Below are positions 31,559-40,649 of a stretch of 53,076 bases of DNA, one piece after another; positions within the stretch are counted from its first letter, which is position 1, and each line of letters starts with the position of its first letter. This DNA comes from Saprospiraceae bacterium (lineage in GTDB: Bacteria > Bacteroidota > Bacteroidia > Chitinophagales > Saprospiraceae), in the NCBI GenBank assembly GCA_016787345.1, contig JAEUUU010000122.1, forward strand, positions 1 to 53,076, written 5' to 3'. Made by a program: the position numbers and the translations under genes. The notes beneath the pieces were generated by a model. The model was not told the DNA's origin. It did not search any database and saw nothing but the letters and a program-made list of their open reading frames with translations.

Positions 31559-34500
31559 ATGCGAATCGTTATTGCCTATCACCCCAATGACGCCCTTGCC
31601 AAGGACAAATTAAAGACCCTTCTCAAGCCCCTGGAACTCGACATCTGGGATGAAAGCCAGCTCAAAGCAGGCGATTACACCGATGAGGAAATTGAAAAAA
31701 AGTTCAGCCGGGCCGACGGTGTACTTTTCCTGATGTCTGCCGATTCCCTGGCCGACGAACCCTTGCTCCGACTCGTCAGCGCCCTTCATTTCAAAAAAAC
31801 AGCCCGGATCGTACCGATTATTTTGCGGGAATGCCTGTGGGAAGACAGCGCGTTTGCCACCCTCCAGCCCTTGCCAGCCGACAAACGCCCCCTGATCGCC
31901 GACAACGTTGACAATGCCGGACCGCGGCTGGGTTCGGCGGCCAGAGAGATCAAACAACTGCTGACCGGCGCCCGGCAATTGGCCGACGATTTGCCGCCCC
32001 TGTCCCGATCCGTTTCAAAAAAACTGCCCGAGCATCCCTATATCGGCCTGACCTGGTTTACCCGCACCGACGCGCCCGTATTTTTTGGCCGCAACAAAGA
32101 AATCAAAGATATTCTCGACCTGATTGGCAAACGGGAAGTACCCATTTTAGCGCTGTACGGCGCCTCGGGCGTTGGCAAATCGTCGCTGCTGGAAGCCGGT
32201 ATAAGACCCCGGCTGGAAGAGCAGTATTTTATCACGTACCAGCGGCGCGAAAAATCCGTCGGTTACGCCCAAATACTTCAGCGCGAACTGGACACACCCT
32301 CTCCCGACCACCGCACCCGACTGGTGATTCTGGATCAGGCAGAAGAGATGTTTACCGATGAAAACCCGGCTATCCCGGATGAAAAAGAGCGCTTTTTCCA
32401 GTTGCTCAACAAAAGTATCGATACCCGCCCCGACTGGTTTTTTATCCTCGGATTTAGAAAAGAGTATTTCACCGACTTGAAAAAATGGGTGTACGACAAC
32501 GATATGGAATGGCACACTTTTTCCGTCGAACCGCTGGATCGCGACGGTATACTGGAGGCCATATCCGGCGTAACGCTCCTGCCCCGGTTGCGGGAAAAAT
32601 ATGCCCTGACAATCGACGATAACCTGCCCTACGCCATTGCAGCCGACATTCTGAAAGACAAGGCCGCCCACATGGCCCCCCTGCTCCAGATCTTATTGCG
32701 CAAAATGTGGGACGCCATGGCCGCGGATGAATTGAACCGGCGATTCACACCGGAACTGTACGATCAATTCCGGGTGAGCAGCCTCGATGCCCTGCTCAGC
32801 ACGCAACTGGAAACTTTAAAAACGGATTTTCCGGAAGCCCTGCGAAGCGGCCTGGCCCTCGATCTGTTGCATTTTTTCACCACCGAATCGCTGACGGCCG
32901 CTCAATGGACGGAAGCGGATGTGCTGAACGCCTACGCTCATATCCCCGACATCCTGCGATTAAAGGGGGCACTGAAAAAGGTCTACCTGCTGGCAGAGGC
33001 CGAAGACCAACGCTATACCCGGCTGTCGCACGATGCGATGGCGAGGCTGGTGGTGCAGCATTACGACCGATCGGAGCTCGAAGGACCGAAAGCGACACGT
33101 CTGCTCAGGTATGCATCAGGAATGAAAAGTACGCTTACCCGCGAAGCAATGTTTCAGGTTTTCGACAGTAGAAAGTGGCGAAGGAAATTTGACGAAGATG
33201 AAGAAAAGGTCTATCGAAGCAGCCTGCTCGAACATTATCAATCGATGGCCAGACTGTTGATCGCTGAAAATCTGATCGAGCACGCATTGCACATTCTGCG
33301 GACAGTCATCGCGCTGGATATTGCCGACACTGAAAAACTCGATACGCTGAACGAAAAAGAAAACCTGCTACTGGCTGTCCGTTCGGAACTAAACAGCGGC
33401 ACGATCTCCTATCTCGACTACCAACAAAAAATCACCGCTGCTAAAATGGAACTACTCCGCTGGATCGACAGTAATGAACAAGAGAAGCAAATCACCGAAT
33501 TCAATGAACTGCTTCGCTCCTTTTTGAACGACAACCTCGAAATCAGTTGTGTCAAGATGCTTGCATTTGCGGAAAAACTGGGGAACAAAAAGATCCTCGA
33601 TGAAGCGAATGCACTTTATACCCAACAAGTCGAAATCAGCCGCGACGAGCGCAATTCCATTATTTCCTGGAACGAATTGTGGCTGCTAAAAAGCCGAACC
33701 ATCGCCCAGGCTTCGATCATATTAAGCCAACTGGCAGCAGAGTTGCAGGGCGATACGCAACCCGGTCTGCTGGCAGTCTTTTTGTCAGAATATCTTCCAC
33801 AATGGATGTTCGAGGGCGCTCCGGATAATTTATCCGAAAAATTGACAACGGCACTGCTTCAAAACCCGGATCAGCGATACGTTCAATATCTGTTCAGATG
33901 GACGACGCTTGCGCATCAGGTACGGCAAATGCATGACAAAGCAATGCTCTCCAGCAGCGAAGCCATGATCATCGGCCAACGACTAAAAACAGCGCTGTTC
34001 TGTTTGCTGGAACAAATGCAGGTGTTGACCTGGGAAGAACTGGAAACGGACAACGTACCGCCCTTCACTTTCGATGGCTGGCGACGGCAGTGGGAAGCCC
34101 TGGAACAAACTCCGGAAATAAATTCCGGCGCCTTCCTTCAAAGCATCAGCGCGAATGAACTCTGGAAGGCCGCCGTCGGTCTGGAAATACATTTTCAGTC
34201 CAGTCGGCAGGCCGACAACCTGGATATAATACACAAGACAACCGACCGGCACCTTTCCAACGGTCTGGAATGGTATTTACTGGCCGTATCACAGGAGGAC
34301 TTTGTACGCCAATCCACCCGATACATTCAAACACTCATCGAACTGACATTGGACAGCCTCCCGATCGGGCCGGCACAGAACAGGCGTCCGCTTGGCCCGG
34401 ATGACTACAAGAGCATATTTATTCATGCCATGAACGACCGGACAAACGATTTGATGGCGGCCATTCAGACGGTATTTACCCAGTGCACCCTCGATCGGGA

Positions 34501-35278
34501 AATCTGGCAGTTTTTGGCCATGGTGTCAAACCGCATGTCGTACAACAAAATGCTGTATGAAAATGAACTGATTAGCCCGGATGATTACATCAGAGGGTAC
34601 AACAGGAGCCTTCTCCAACTGTTGGAACTATGCCAGCAACGTGGCGCCCTCCGTCTTGCTCCCGGCGATTTCACAAACTCCCGGGCCTACCTCCTTCCGG
34701 ATCAGCCCGCCGTTGAATGGTCTGCGGCGCTGCAAAATGCCGTCCAGTTAGCCGACGACGACAAACTGGATGAAGCGCTCGCTTTAATGACAGAAGGGAT
34801 GTGCCGCCCGGAACAAAGTAAATACCTGTTCGATTTTGCCCTCATTTACGCCCGGCATCAACATACCTCGGGGTTGTATTCGAAGGGTATGGTTCTGTCC
34901 TCCGATTTGCAGATTTTAAATCGCCAGAACAGTACGGCGCTTATGAATTTCTGTGAAAGACTTTCTCCCCGTGTGATACCTCCTCAACCCGATATTCCGA
35001 ACGAAGAAATGCCTTTATACGACCATGCGCTGTCGGGCCAATCCGTGGAAAAGTTGATTGCCGAAGGGAACCTGGAATTTGCGCTCATCGCATTGCAAAA
35101 CATGGCAGCAGAACGAGGAGGGCAACTCAGCAACGAAATTCTATCGCTGCAGCAACGTTTTTATTCGTTGCAACTAGCCTCGGAAAGAAGAATTCTAAGT
35201 CATCCGGAATTGATGGTCGCCAGACAAAGAATCACCATGGCAGCCCTGGAGTATTACGCCCAATTGAAACAGCAATAA
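31559..35278 (+). CDS. TIR-nSTAND NTPase with EAD11-like modules
   Basis: The protein has 1239 residues from the ATG at 31559 (a TTG eight codons upstream is less likely). Residues 1-136 look like a TIR domain (MRIVIAYHPNDALAKDKLKTLLKPLELDIWDES, DGVLFLMSADSL). From about 160 is an nSTAND NTPase: YIGLTWFTRTDAPVFFGRNKEI, Walker A GASGVGKSS at 201-209 and Walker B RLVILDQAEEMF at 254-265. Residues 563-637 and 645-728 resemble two EAD11 repeats, and the last ~85 residues (VEKLIAEGNLEFALIALQNM) are a third. The region between is helical and unrecognised. Such proteins sense an intruder, oligomerise and signal or deplete NAD. I did not confirm the TIR catalytic glutamate. EAD11 suggests docking to the iSTAND (21100) or TM (48674) proteins. 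Confidence 0.82.
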   Translation: MRIVIAYHPNDALAKDKLKTLLKPLELDIWDESQLKAGDYTDEEIEKKFSRADGVLFLMSADSLADEPLLRLVSALHFKKTARIVPIILRECLWEDSAFATLQPLPADKRPLIADNVDNAGPRLGSAAREIKQLLTGARQLADDLPPLSRSVSKKLPEHPYIGLTWFTRTDAPVFFGRNKEIKDILDLIGKREVPILALYGASGVGKSSLLEAGIRPRLEEQYFITYQRREKSVGYAQILQRELDTPSPDHRTRLVILDQAEEMFTDENPAIPDEKERFFQLLNKSIDTRPDWFFILGFRKEYFTDLKKWVYDNDMEWHTFSVEPLDRDGILEAISGVTLLPRLREKYALTIDDNLPYAIAADILKDKAAHMAPLLQILLRKMWDAMAADELNRRFTPELYDQFRVSSLDALLSTQLETLKTDFPEALRSGLALDLLHFFTTESLTAAQWTEADVLNAYAHIPDILRLKGALKKVYLLAEAEDQRYTRLSHDAMARLVVQHYDRSELEGPKATRLLRYASGMKSTLTREAMFQVFDSRKWRRKFDEDEEKVYRSSLLEHYQSMARLLIAENLIEHALHILRTVIALDIADTEKLDTLNEKENLLLAVRSELNSGTISYLDYQQKITAAKMELLRWIDSNEQEKQITEFNELLRSFLNDNLEISCVKMLAFAEKLGNKKILDEANALYTQQVEISRDERNSIISWNELWLLKSRTIAQASIILSQLAAELQGDTQPGLLAVFLSEYLPQWMFEGAPDNLSEKLTTALLQNPDQRYVQYLFRWTTLAHQVRQMHDKAMLSSSEAMIIGQRLKTALFCLLEQMQVLTWEELETDNVPPFTFDGWRRQWEALEQTPEINSGAFLQSISANELWKAAVGLEIHFQSSRQADNLDIIHKTTDRHLSNGLEWYLLAVSQEDFVRQSTRYIQTLIELTLDSLPIGPAQNRRPLGPDDYKSIFIHAMNDRTNDLMAAIQTVFTQCTLDREIWQFLAMVSNRMSYNKMLYENELISPDDYIRGYNRSLLQLLELCQQRGALRLAPGDFTNSRAYLLPDQPAVEWSAALQNAVQLADDDKLDEALALMTEGMCRPEQSKYLFDFALIYARHQHTSGLYSKGMVLSSDLQILNRQNSTALMNFCERLSPRVIPPQPDIPNEEMPLYDHALSGQSVEKLIAEGNLEFALIALQNMAAERGGQLSNEILSLQQRFYSLQLASERRILSHPELMVARQRITMAALEYYAQLKQQ

Positions 35279-35380
35279 ACCATTGCCATTCGGGCAACTC
35301 CCACCTCCAATACCCAAAATCAGCTCCTTTCATGCTCGTAGTCATCGCCTGCCAGCGCGGGTTGGGCTTGTTTTGTCCTG

Positions 35381-35456
35381 AGAGCATGTTTTGGATTTAC
35401 TCACCGGGTCAAAAACGGTTCTTTTGGCCGCCGGCAGAAAATCCAAAACACGCTCT
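35381..35456. repeat. Small MITE-like inverted-repeat element
   Basis: AGAGCATGTTTTGGATTT (35381-35398) faces AAATCCAAAACACGCTCT (35439-35456), 17 of 18 bases paired. They enclose about 40 bp in the gap before the macro-domain gene. The ends resemble transposon termini, but no coding remnant or clear target duplication is visible. Confidence 0.65.
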
Positions 35457-35498
35457 AACAGAACACTCAACCAGAAATTTATTAAACGACACCAACTC

Positions 35499-35993
35499 AT
35501 GATCAAAGAAGTAAGCGGAGATATCCTGTTGTCAAAAGCGGATGCTATCGTACACGGCGTTGCGCCGTTCGACCATTTTGATAGCGGCCTGGCGCTCAGC
35601 CTGCGCGAACAATGGCCCTCTCTTTTCAAAGATTTCAAACACTATTGCCACCAGTTCAACCCCAAACCGGGCAGCGCCTGGATATGGAGTGGCGCCGAAG
35701 GCCCCAGAGTCGTCAACCTGCTCACCCAGGACCCCTCCGAAAACAAGGGCCATAGCGGGCACCCCGGCCGCGCCACCATCTCCAACGTGACCCACGCCTT
35801 GCACGAACTGAAAAAAATGATCGCCAAGGAACATCTTCGCAGCGTAGCCATCACCCGCCTGGCAACCGGCGTCGGAGGCCTCGACTGGGAAGAAGTCAAG
35901 TCCGTACTGTACAAACAACTGGCTGACGTAGAGGCTGATGTGTACGTATATGTCTCGTACGTGAAAAATCAGGTGGCCAAGGAATCAGCATGA
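35499..35993 (+). CDS. Macro-domain protein (ADP-ribose binding)
   Basis: The protein has 164 residues from the ATG at 35499. The N-terminus MIKEVSGDILLSKADAIVHGVAPFDHFDSGLA matches a macro (Appr-1-p processing) domain, in which the strand-loop after GDI holds the adenine-binding Asp. RVVNLLTQDP and AITRLATGVGGLDWEEVKSVL supply the phosphate-binding loop and the usual C-terminal helix. Such domains bind or remove ADP-ribose from proteins or nucleic acids, or act on free O-acetyl-ADP-ribose. Its location just after a TIR-STAND gene, separated by a MITE-like element, raises the possibility that it handles NAD-derived products of that system. This is inference only. Confidence 0.85.
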   Translation: MIKEVSGDILLSKADAIVHGVAPFDHFDSGLALSLREQWPSLFKDFKHYCHQFNPKPGSAWIWSGAEGPRVVNLLTQDPSENKGHSGHPGRATISNVTHALHELKKMIAKEHLRSVAITRLATGVGGLDWEEVKSVLYKQLADVEADVYVYVSYVKNQVAKESA

Positions 35994-36007
35994 TGCTTGG
36001 CATGTTT

Positions 36008-36121
36008 GTTTCCCGCGGATGAACGCTGATTTTTTCACAGATGCCGGCGGTTTCGTGTCAATTGAATTGAGTTGAAAACAGCGTATATCTGCGAAAAAAT
36101 CAGCGTTCATCCGCGGGAAAC
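36008..36121. repeat. Perfect 29-bp inverted repeat (CCGCGGATGA type)
   Basis: A 29-bp arm starting GTTTCCCGCGGATGAACGCT (36008-36036) is repeated exactly in reverse complement at 36093-36121, with a 56-bp centre. It lies between convergent genes (macro domain and TonB receptor). The arm shares the CGCGGATGA wording of the GxxExxY cassette ends but contains no gene, so it may be an empty relative or a large terminator-like hairpin. Confidence 0.85.
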
Positions 36122-36155
36122 AACCCCCATCACACACCATCAAATCCTCGCATCC

Positions 36156-38390
36156 TCACCAGCTCCACCGCGCCCCCAAAAAACCTCTCCGCCCCTGCAT
36201 GGGCGCGTAGCTGTACGCCGTGTCGAAGGTGTACCCATTGGGGTTGCCGACCGGATCGTCGACTGTTTTATCAAATGGATCGAAGGGCCGCATCAAGGGG
36301 TCGCGCGGCAAAAAATCGAGCAGATTTTTGACGCCGGCGTATAGTTCCAGCCGCCCGAATCGCCGCGATAACTGCACGTTTTGCAAACTAAACCAGGGCG
36401 AACGATCGGGCCGAAAATCGTTGGGCAATACGGGCAAAGCCATCGGCGAGGTCAGCGCGCCGGTGTAATCCACGGCCAGTTTGAGGCCCGGAATGGTGTA
36501 CGAAACCGACCAGGTAGCCGAAAAGGGCGGCGCATGTACCTGCGGATTGCGTTGTCCATTCTCTTCCGTGAACACTTCCATCCAGGTAAAACCAGCCATG
36601 ATTTTCAGTCCGCTGGTGAAATTCCAGTCGGTATTGAGCGTTAGCCCGCGCGACACGGCAAAACCGTCGAGATTGTCGAAAATCACCCAATCGGGGTTGG
36701 TGTGGTAGTCGGCCAGTATCCGGTTGAAAAAGTGGGTATAAAACAAGGTGGCATCCAGTCCGACAAAACCGAAATCGGGAAAAAACTGGGTGACGTAGTT
36801 CAGATTGGCGTTCCAGCTGCGCTCGGGCCGCAGGTTTTCGGCCAGCACCACCCGGCGCGAGCCGGTCAGGGCGGCGTGGTCTTCGCTAAATACATTGGCA
36901 ACCCGGTACCCATTGCCCACCGATAAGCGGAAAGTATGGGTCGTACTGGGCGTCCATTTCCAGTTGGCGCGGGGCGAAAAGACCGACCCGTGCGCCGAAT
37001 TCCAGTCGTATCGCAAGCCCAGCAGCAAACGCTGCCGGTCGGAAAACCGGATATCATCCTGTACAAACAACCCTGGCAGCCAACTGACGGCAGGGGCGTT
37101 GGCGCCGGTTTCGGGCGAACGGGTCACCGGCGTATCGTCGTCGAGCCAGGTGTAACGGGTGGCCAGCCCCAGCAGGGCATTGTGGCGTTTGCCGAACGAT
37201 TTATCCCAGTTCAATTGTGCAAATGCGACCTGCTGGCGGCCATTGTACGGAGTGATGCCATAGACGGAACGCTGGTCGTGCAGGTTCCAGGAATAAGACA
37301 GGGTCATCCGTTCGCGCAACGGCAAGGGCCAGGCGCCGATCAGCTCGGCCCGGTTGGTGCGAATGGCTTCGCCATAGATGCTGTCAGAGCCGTACCACCG
37401 GGGCGTCCACTGCATTTCTCCGCCGAAACGGTCTTCCCAAACGTAGCGCAAAGCCAGCGTCGCGATCCGGTTGCCAGGCTGCTCAAAAGCCATTTTCCCA
37501 AACAAGGAAGCCCTTTTTTGCAAAGTCAGATCGGTAAAATTATCGCCGTTCACGTCGCGCCGTTGCTGAAAATAAAAGCCGTTGGCTGCCAGCAAGGCAC
37601 TCATCCGGCCGCGGCGAACACTCCCGGCCAGATCGGCCGACGTTTCGCCGTGGCCGCTCACCAGCACGTCGGCGCTCAGGCGAGGCGCCGTGCGCGGGTC
37701 TTTGGTGATGACGTTGACCAGGCCAGCCACCGCCTCCGAACCATAAAGCGTCGACGCCGGGCCTTTGACCACTTCGAGGCGTTCGACCAGACTGTTCGGT
37801 ATGCCTTGCAGGCCATACACAGTAGAAAGCGACGACACAATGGGCATACCGTCGATCAGTACCATGGTGTAAGGCCCTTCCAGGCCGTTGATGTGAATGT
37901 CGCCGGTTGCGCATACGTTGCAATTGACCTGCGGCTGCACGCCATTGACGATGTTCAAGCCATCGAACAAACTGGGCGTCGGGTTGGCGCGAAAAAAACG
38001 CGGCGTAAACACTTCTACCGGTACCGGACTCTCCGAGCGACTCACCGGCTTGAGGGTGCCGCTCACCACCACTTCCCGCAAACCGCCGGTCAGAGATTCG
38101 AGCCGCACCTGCACCGCGGTTGTACCATCCGGCACAAGCAACTCCTGCGCGGCATAACCGACCAGACTCACCCGAAGCCGCACGGCGCCACGCCCAGGAA
38201 GGGGCAAAACAAAGCGCCCGAAGGTGTCCGTCAATGCGCCGGCGCCGCCAGGCTCCATTTTTACCGTGGCAAAAGCCAGGGGTTCGGCCGACTGGGCATC
38301 TGTGATTGTTCCGCGCAATTCGGCATTTTGAGCCCACAAAACGGACTGAAACGCGGTGATTATCAGAAAAACGACAAGAATTTGTTTCAT
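36156..38390 (-). CDS. TonB-dependent receptor, probable metal/siderophore uptake
   Basis: The protein has 744 residues. A signal peptide (MKQILVVFLIITAFQSVLWAQ) is followed by a CarboxypepD-regulatory-like domain (LRGTITDAQSAEPLAFATVKM, about 22-105). The plug follows, with VNCNVCATGDIHINGLEGPYTMVLIDGMPIVSS and VERLEVVKGPASTLYGSEAVAGLVNVIT, and then the 22-strand barrel ending GRRGFLGARWSW. The paired cysteines in the plug are unusual and recur in receptors next to metal ATPases. A 16-bp DtxR-like palindrome lies 12 bp before the start codon, and the divergent gene is a P1B ATPase, so metal-dependent regulation and a metal-related substrate are likely. The substrate itself cannot be named from the sequence. 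Confidence 0.9.
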   Translation of the reverse strand: MKQILVVFLIITAFQSVLWAQNAELRGTITDAQSAEPLAFATVKMEPGGAGALTDTFGRFVLPLPGRGAVRLRVSLVGYAAQELLVPDGTTAVQVRLESLTGGLREVVVSGTLKPVSRSESPVPVEVFTPRFFRANPTPSLFDGLNIVNGVQPQVNCNVCATGDIHINGLEGPYTMVLIDGMPIVSSLSTVYGLQGIPNSLVERLEVVKGPASTLYGSEAVAGLVNVITKDPRTAPRLSADVLVSGHGETSADLAGSVRRGRMSALLAANGFYFQQRRDVNGDNFTDLTLQKRASLFGKMAFEQPGNRIATLALRYVWEDRFGGEMQWTPRWYGSDSIYGEAIRTNRAELIGAWPLPLRERMTLSYSWNLHDQRSVYGITPYNGRQQVAFAQLNWDKSFGKRHNALLGLATRYTWLDDDTPVTRSPETGANAPAVSWLPGLFVQDDIRFSDRQRLLLGLRYDWNSAHGSVFSPRANWKWTPSTTHTFRLSVGNGYRVANVFSEDHAALTGSRRVVLAENLRPERSWNANLNYVTQFFPDFGFVGLDATLFYTHFFNRILADYHTNPDWVIFDNLDGFAVSRGLTLNTDWNFTSGLKIMAGFTWMEVFTEENGQRNPQVHAPPFSATWSVSYTIPGLKLAVDYTGALTSPMALPVLPNDFRPDRSPWFSLQNVQLSRRFGRLELYAGVKNLLDFLPRDPLMRPFDPFDKTVDDPVGNPNGYTFDTAYSYAPMQGRRGFLGARWSW

Positions 38391-38402
38391 TTGTAAACAT
38401 TT

Positions 38403-38418
38403 TTTAGGTTAACCTAAA
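38403..38418. promoter_or_regulatory. Perfect 16-bp palindrome, DtxR/IdeR-like operator
   Basis: TTTAGGTTAACCTAAA is a perfect palindrome in the divergent gap between the TonB receptor (12 bp away) and the P1B ATPase (107 bp away). It shares the TTAGGTTA half-site of IdeR/DtxR iron boxes. A DtxR-family metal repressor (iron or manganese) is the natural candidate. No such regulator gene is in the window. Confidence 0.7.
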
Positions 38419-38525
38419 TTTATTTACAAATGTTTATAAAAAATACTTGCCAGACAAGCCTCAATTTTAATTTTAAATCTTTTTCTTTGTAGGAGATTAT
38501 TCTTGCAACACAAACAGGATACGAT

Positions 38526-40469
38526 ATGTCTCATGAGTGTTGTCCTGAAACGCGCAACTACGGTCGCGGCCCCGTTGCGCTATCCGAGCCGACCTGGCTG
38601 ACCTGGCTGCCGGCGCTGGTATCCGGCACAATGTTGCTGTTGGCTATTTCGTACGACAAGGCGCCGTCGGGCTGGTGGGACCATTGGTTGCCGCGTTTTT
38701 TGTGGTACTCGGCAGCTTACTGGGTGGTGGCCCGGAATGTGTTGGCGAAAGCCTGGGGTCTCATGCGCCTGGGGAATTATTTCAATGAATTCATGTTGAT
38801 GGCGCTTGCCACCGGCGGGGCTTTTTACCTGAAACTTTATCCCGAGGCAATTGCCGTGATGTTGTTTTATGCGCTTGGCGAGTCGATTCAACATACGGCC
38901 GTCATGCGCGCCAAACGCAATATTTCGGCGCTATTGGACGTGCGCCCCAACCGGGTGAAAGTGATAGCGCCCGGACGCTATCGATTGAGCCTGCCTCAAC
39001 TGGTGCCCGTCGGCACCACCATACGCCTTCTTCCCGGCGAACGCACGGCCCTCGACGGTGTTTTATTGGGCGACAGTGCCGCCGATTTCGACATGACGGC
39101 CCTGACCGGCGAAAGCAGGCCCCAAACCGTGGCGCCGGGCGAAACGGTACTGGCCGGCAGCATTGCACTCAACAAAATGGTCGAGTTGCGCACCACCAAA
39201 ACCTACAAGGAAAGCGCCCTGGCCCGTATCCTTTACATGGTACAGGACGCGACGCGACGCAAAGCGCCGACAGAACAGTTTATCAGTCGTTTTGCAAAGG
39301 TGTACACACCCATCGTATGTGCCCTGGCGCTGTTGATCCTCCTGGCGCCCTCGCTTTTTGTCGAGCCGTATGTATGGAAAGACTGGCTGTACAGGGCCCT
39401 TGTTTTTCTCGTCATTGCCTGCCCCTGCGCCCTGATGATTTCCATTCCGCTGGGGTATTTCGGCGGCATCGGCGCCGCTTCACGGCATGGTATTTTGTTT
39501 AAAGGCGCCAATTTTCTGGATAAAATGAGCCGGATAAACACGCTGGCCATCGACAAAACAGGCACTTTGACGCAGGGCAAATTTTCGGTCGGGCAACTGG
39601 AAGTTGCCATGCCCGATATTTCTCCCGAACTGCTGCTGCAATGGGTGGCCACACTGGAAAGCGCTTCCAATCACCCCATTGCCAGGGCCGTAGTGGCGTT
39701 TGCCCGCGAGAAAAACATCCCTTTATCGACGCCGACACACGTGGAGGAACTCGCCGGACTTGGCATACATGGCCTGGTGGACGGCAAAAGGATACTGGCA
39801 GGCAATATGGCAGCGCTGCACAAATTTTGGATAACCGGCCAACTGCCGCCCCTGTCGCCCGGCGATGGCGTACGTGTGTACATTGCCATCGACGGCCACT
39901 ACGCCGGTTTCTTCACCGTGGCCGACACCCTGAAACCCGATGCAGCGGAGGCCGTCCGACGACTTCGCAAGGCAGGCATCGGGCGTATTATTCTGCTGTC
40001 GGGCGACCGGCCCGAAATCGCTGCACAAGCAGGTCAGGCGCTCTCTCTCGATGAAGCCCTCGGAGCGCTCCTGCCCGAAGACAAGGTGCGCAGGATCGAG
40101 GAACTGAAAAAAGACCCGAGCCTGGTCGTTGCCTTTGCCGGCGATGGCATCAACGATGCACCGTCGATTGCCCGTGCCGATATCGGCATCGCCATGGGCG
40201 GACTCGGCGCCGATGCTGCCATCGAAATCGCCGACGTCGTTATTCAAACCGACCAGCCCTCCCGGATCGCCACCGCCATGCGCATCAGCCGGGCCACCCG
40301 TGTGGTAGTCTGGCAGAATATTTCACTGGCATTCGGGGTGAAAGTACTCGTACTGGCGCTCGGCGCCGGCGGCCTGGCATCGATGTGGGAAGCCATCATT
40401 GCCGACGTCGGCGTGGCATTGTTGGCTATTTTGAATGCCGTGCGGGTGCTGTACATGCGGTTTGGGTAA
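38526..40469 (+). CDS. P1B-type heavy-metal ATPase (Zn/Cd-like class)
   Basis: The protein has 647 residues with all the P-type landmarks: TGES (194-197) in the actuator domain, the metal-binding CPC in IACPCALMISIPLG (299-301) and DKTGT with the phosphorylated Asp343. The P1B-specific SNHPIARAV and the hinge AFAGDGINDAPS are also present. In the last helix, ADVGVALLAILNAVRVL has the Asp-x-Gly pattern of ZntA-type exporters (class P1B-2: Zn, Cd, Pb). The usual N-terminal HMA domain with CxxC is missing, and only MSHECCPE remains as a possible ligand cluster. The gene is divergent from a TonB receptor and shares a DtxR-like operator region. The actual metal (Zn, Mn or Fe) is open. A terminator follows at 40622. 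Confidence 0.88.
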   Translation: MSHECCPETRNYGRGPVALSEPTWLTWLPALVSGTMLLLAISYDKAPSGWWDHWLPRFLWYSAAYWVVARNVLAKAWGLMRLGNYFNEFMLMALATGGAFYLKLYPEAIAVMLFYALGESIQHTAVMRAKRNISALLDVRPNRVKVIAPGRYRLSLPQLVPVGTTIRLLPGERTALDGVLLGDSAADFDMTALTGESRPQTVAPGETVLAGSIALNKMVELRTTKTYKESALARILYMVQDATRRKAPTEQFISRFAKVYTPIVCALALLILLAPSLFVEPYVWKDWLYRALVFLVIACPCALMISIPLGYFGGIGAASRHGILFKGANFLDKMSRINTLAIDKTGTLTQGKFSVGQLEVAMPDISPELLLQWVATLESASNHPIARAVVAFAREKNIPLSTPTHVEELAGLGIHGLVDGKRILAGNMAALHKFWITGQLPPLSPGDGVRVYIAIDGHYAGFFTVADTLKPDAAEAVRRLRKAGIGRIILLSGDRPEIAAQAGQALSLDEALGALLPEDKVRRIEELKKDPSLVVAFAGDGINDAPSIARADIGIAMGGLGADAAIEIADVVIQTDQPSRIATAMRISRATRVVVWQNISLAFGVKVLVLALGAGGLASMWEAIIADVGVALLAILNAVRVLYMRFG

Positions 40470-40473
40470 AAAA

Positions 40474-40504
40474 ATCCGCGAACGTTGTTTCAACATTCAC
40501 GGAT
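40474..40504 (-). terminator. Hairpin with U-tract downstream of the lipoprotein gene
   Basis: ATCCGCGAACGTTG/CAACATTCACGGAT forms a 14-bp stem, with two G-U pairs on the minus strand, and a 3-nt loop. It is followed on the minus strand by seven uridines. It lies 144 bp after the lipoprotein stop and 4 bp past the ATPase stop. Confidence 0.6.
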
Positions 40505-40621
40505 ATTTATCAAAATTTCGCTTTACAACTGTTCTTGAACGAATTGACGGTCGTTCAAAAAGCGTCCGGGGATATTTTTACAACATCTCCGGAACATTCA
40601 TTAATAAACCAAATCGTATCG

Positions 40622-40649
40622 AAGGGGCGCTTTTGCCCCTTTGTTTTTT
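40622..40649 (+). terminator. Rho-independent terminator of the ATPase gene
   Basis: AAGGGGC/GCCCCTT has a 6-nt loop and is followed by TGTTTTTTA. It lies about 150 bp after the ATPase stop and overlaps the stop of the opposing lipoprotein gene. The 178-bp gap between the two genes holds only these two hairpins. Confidence 0.75.
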
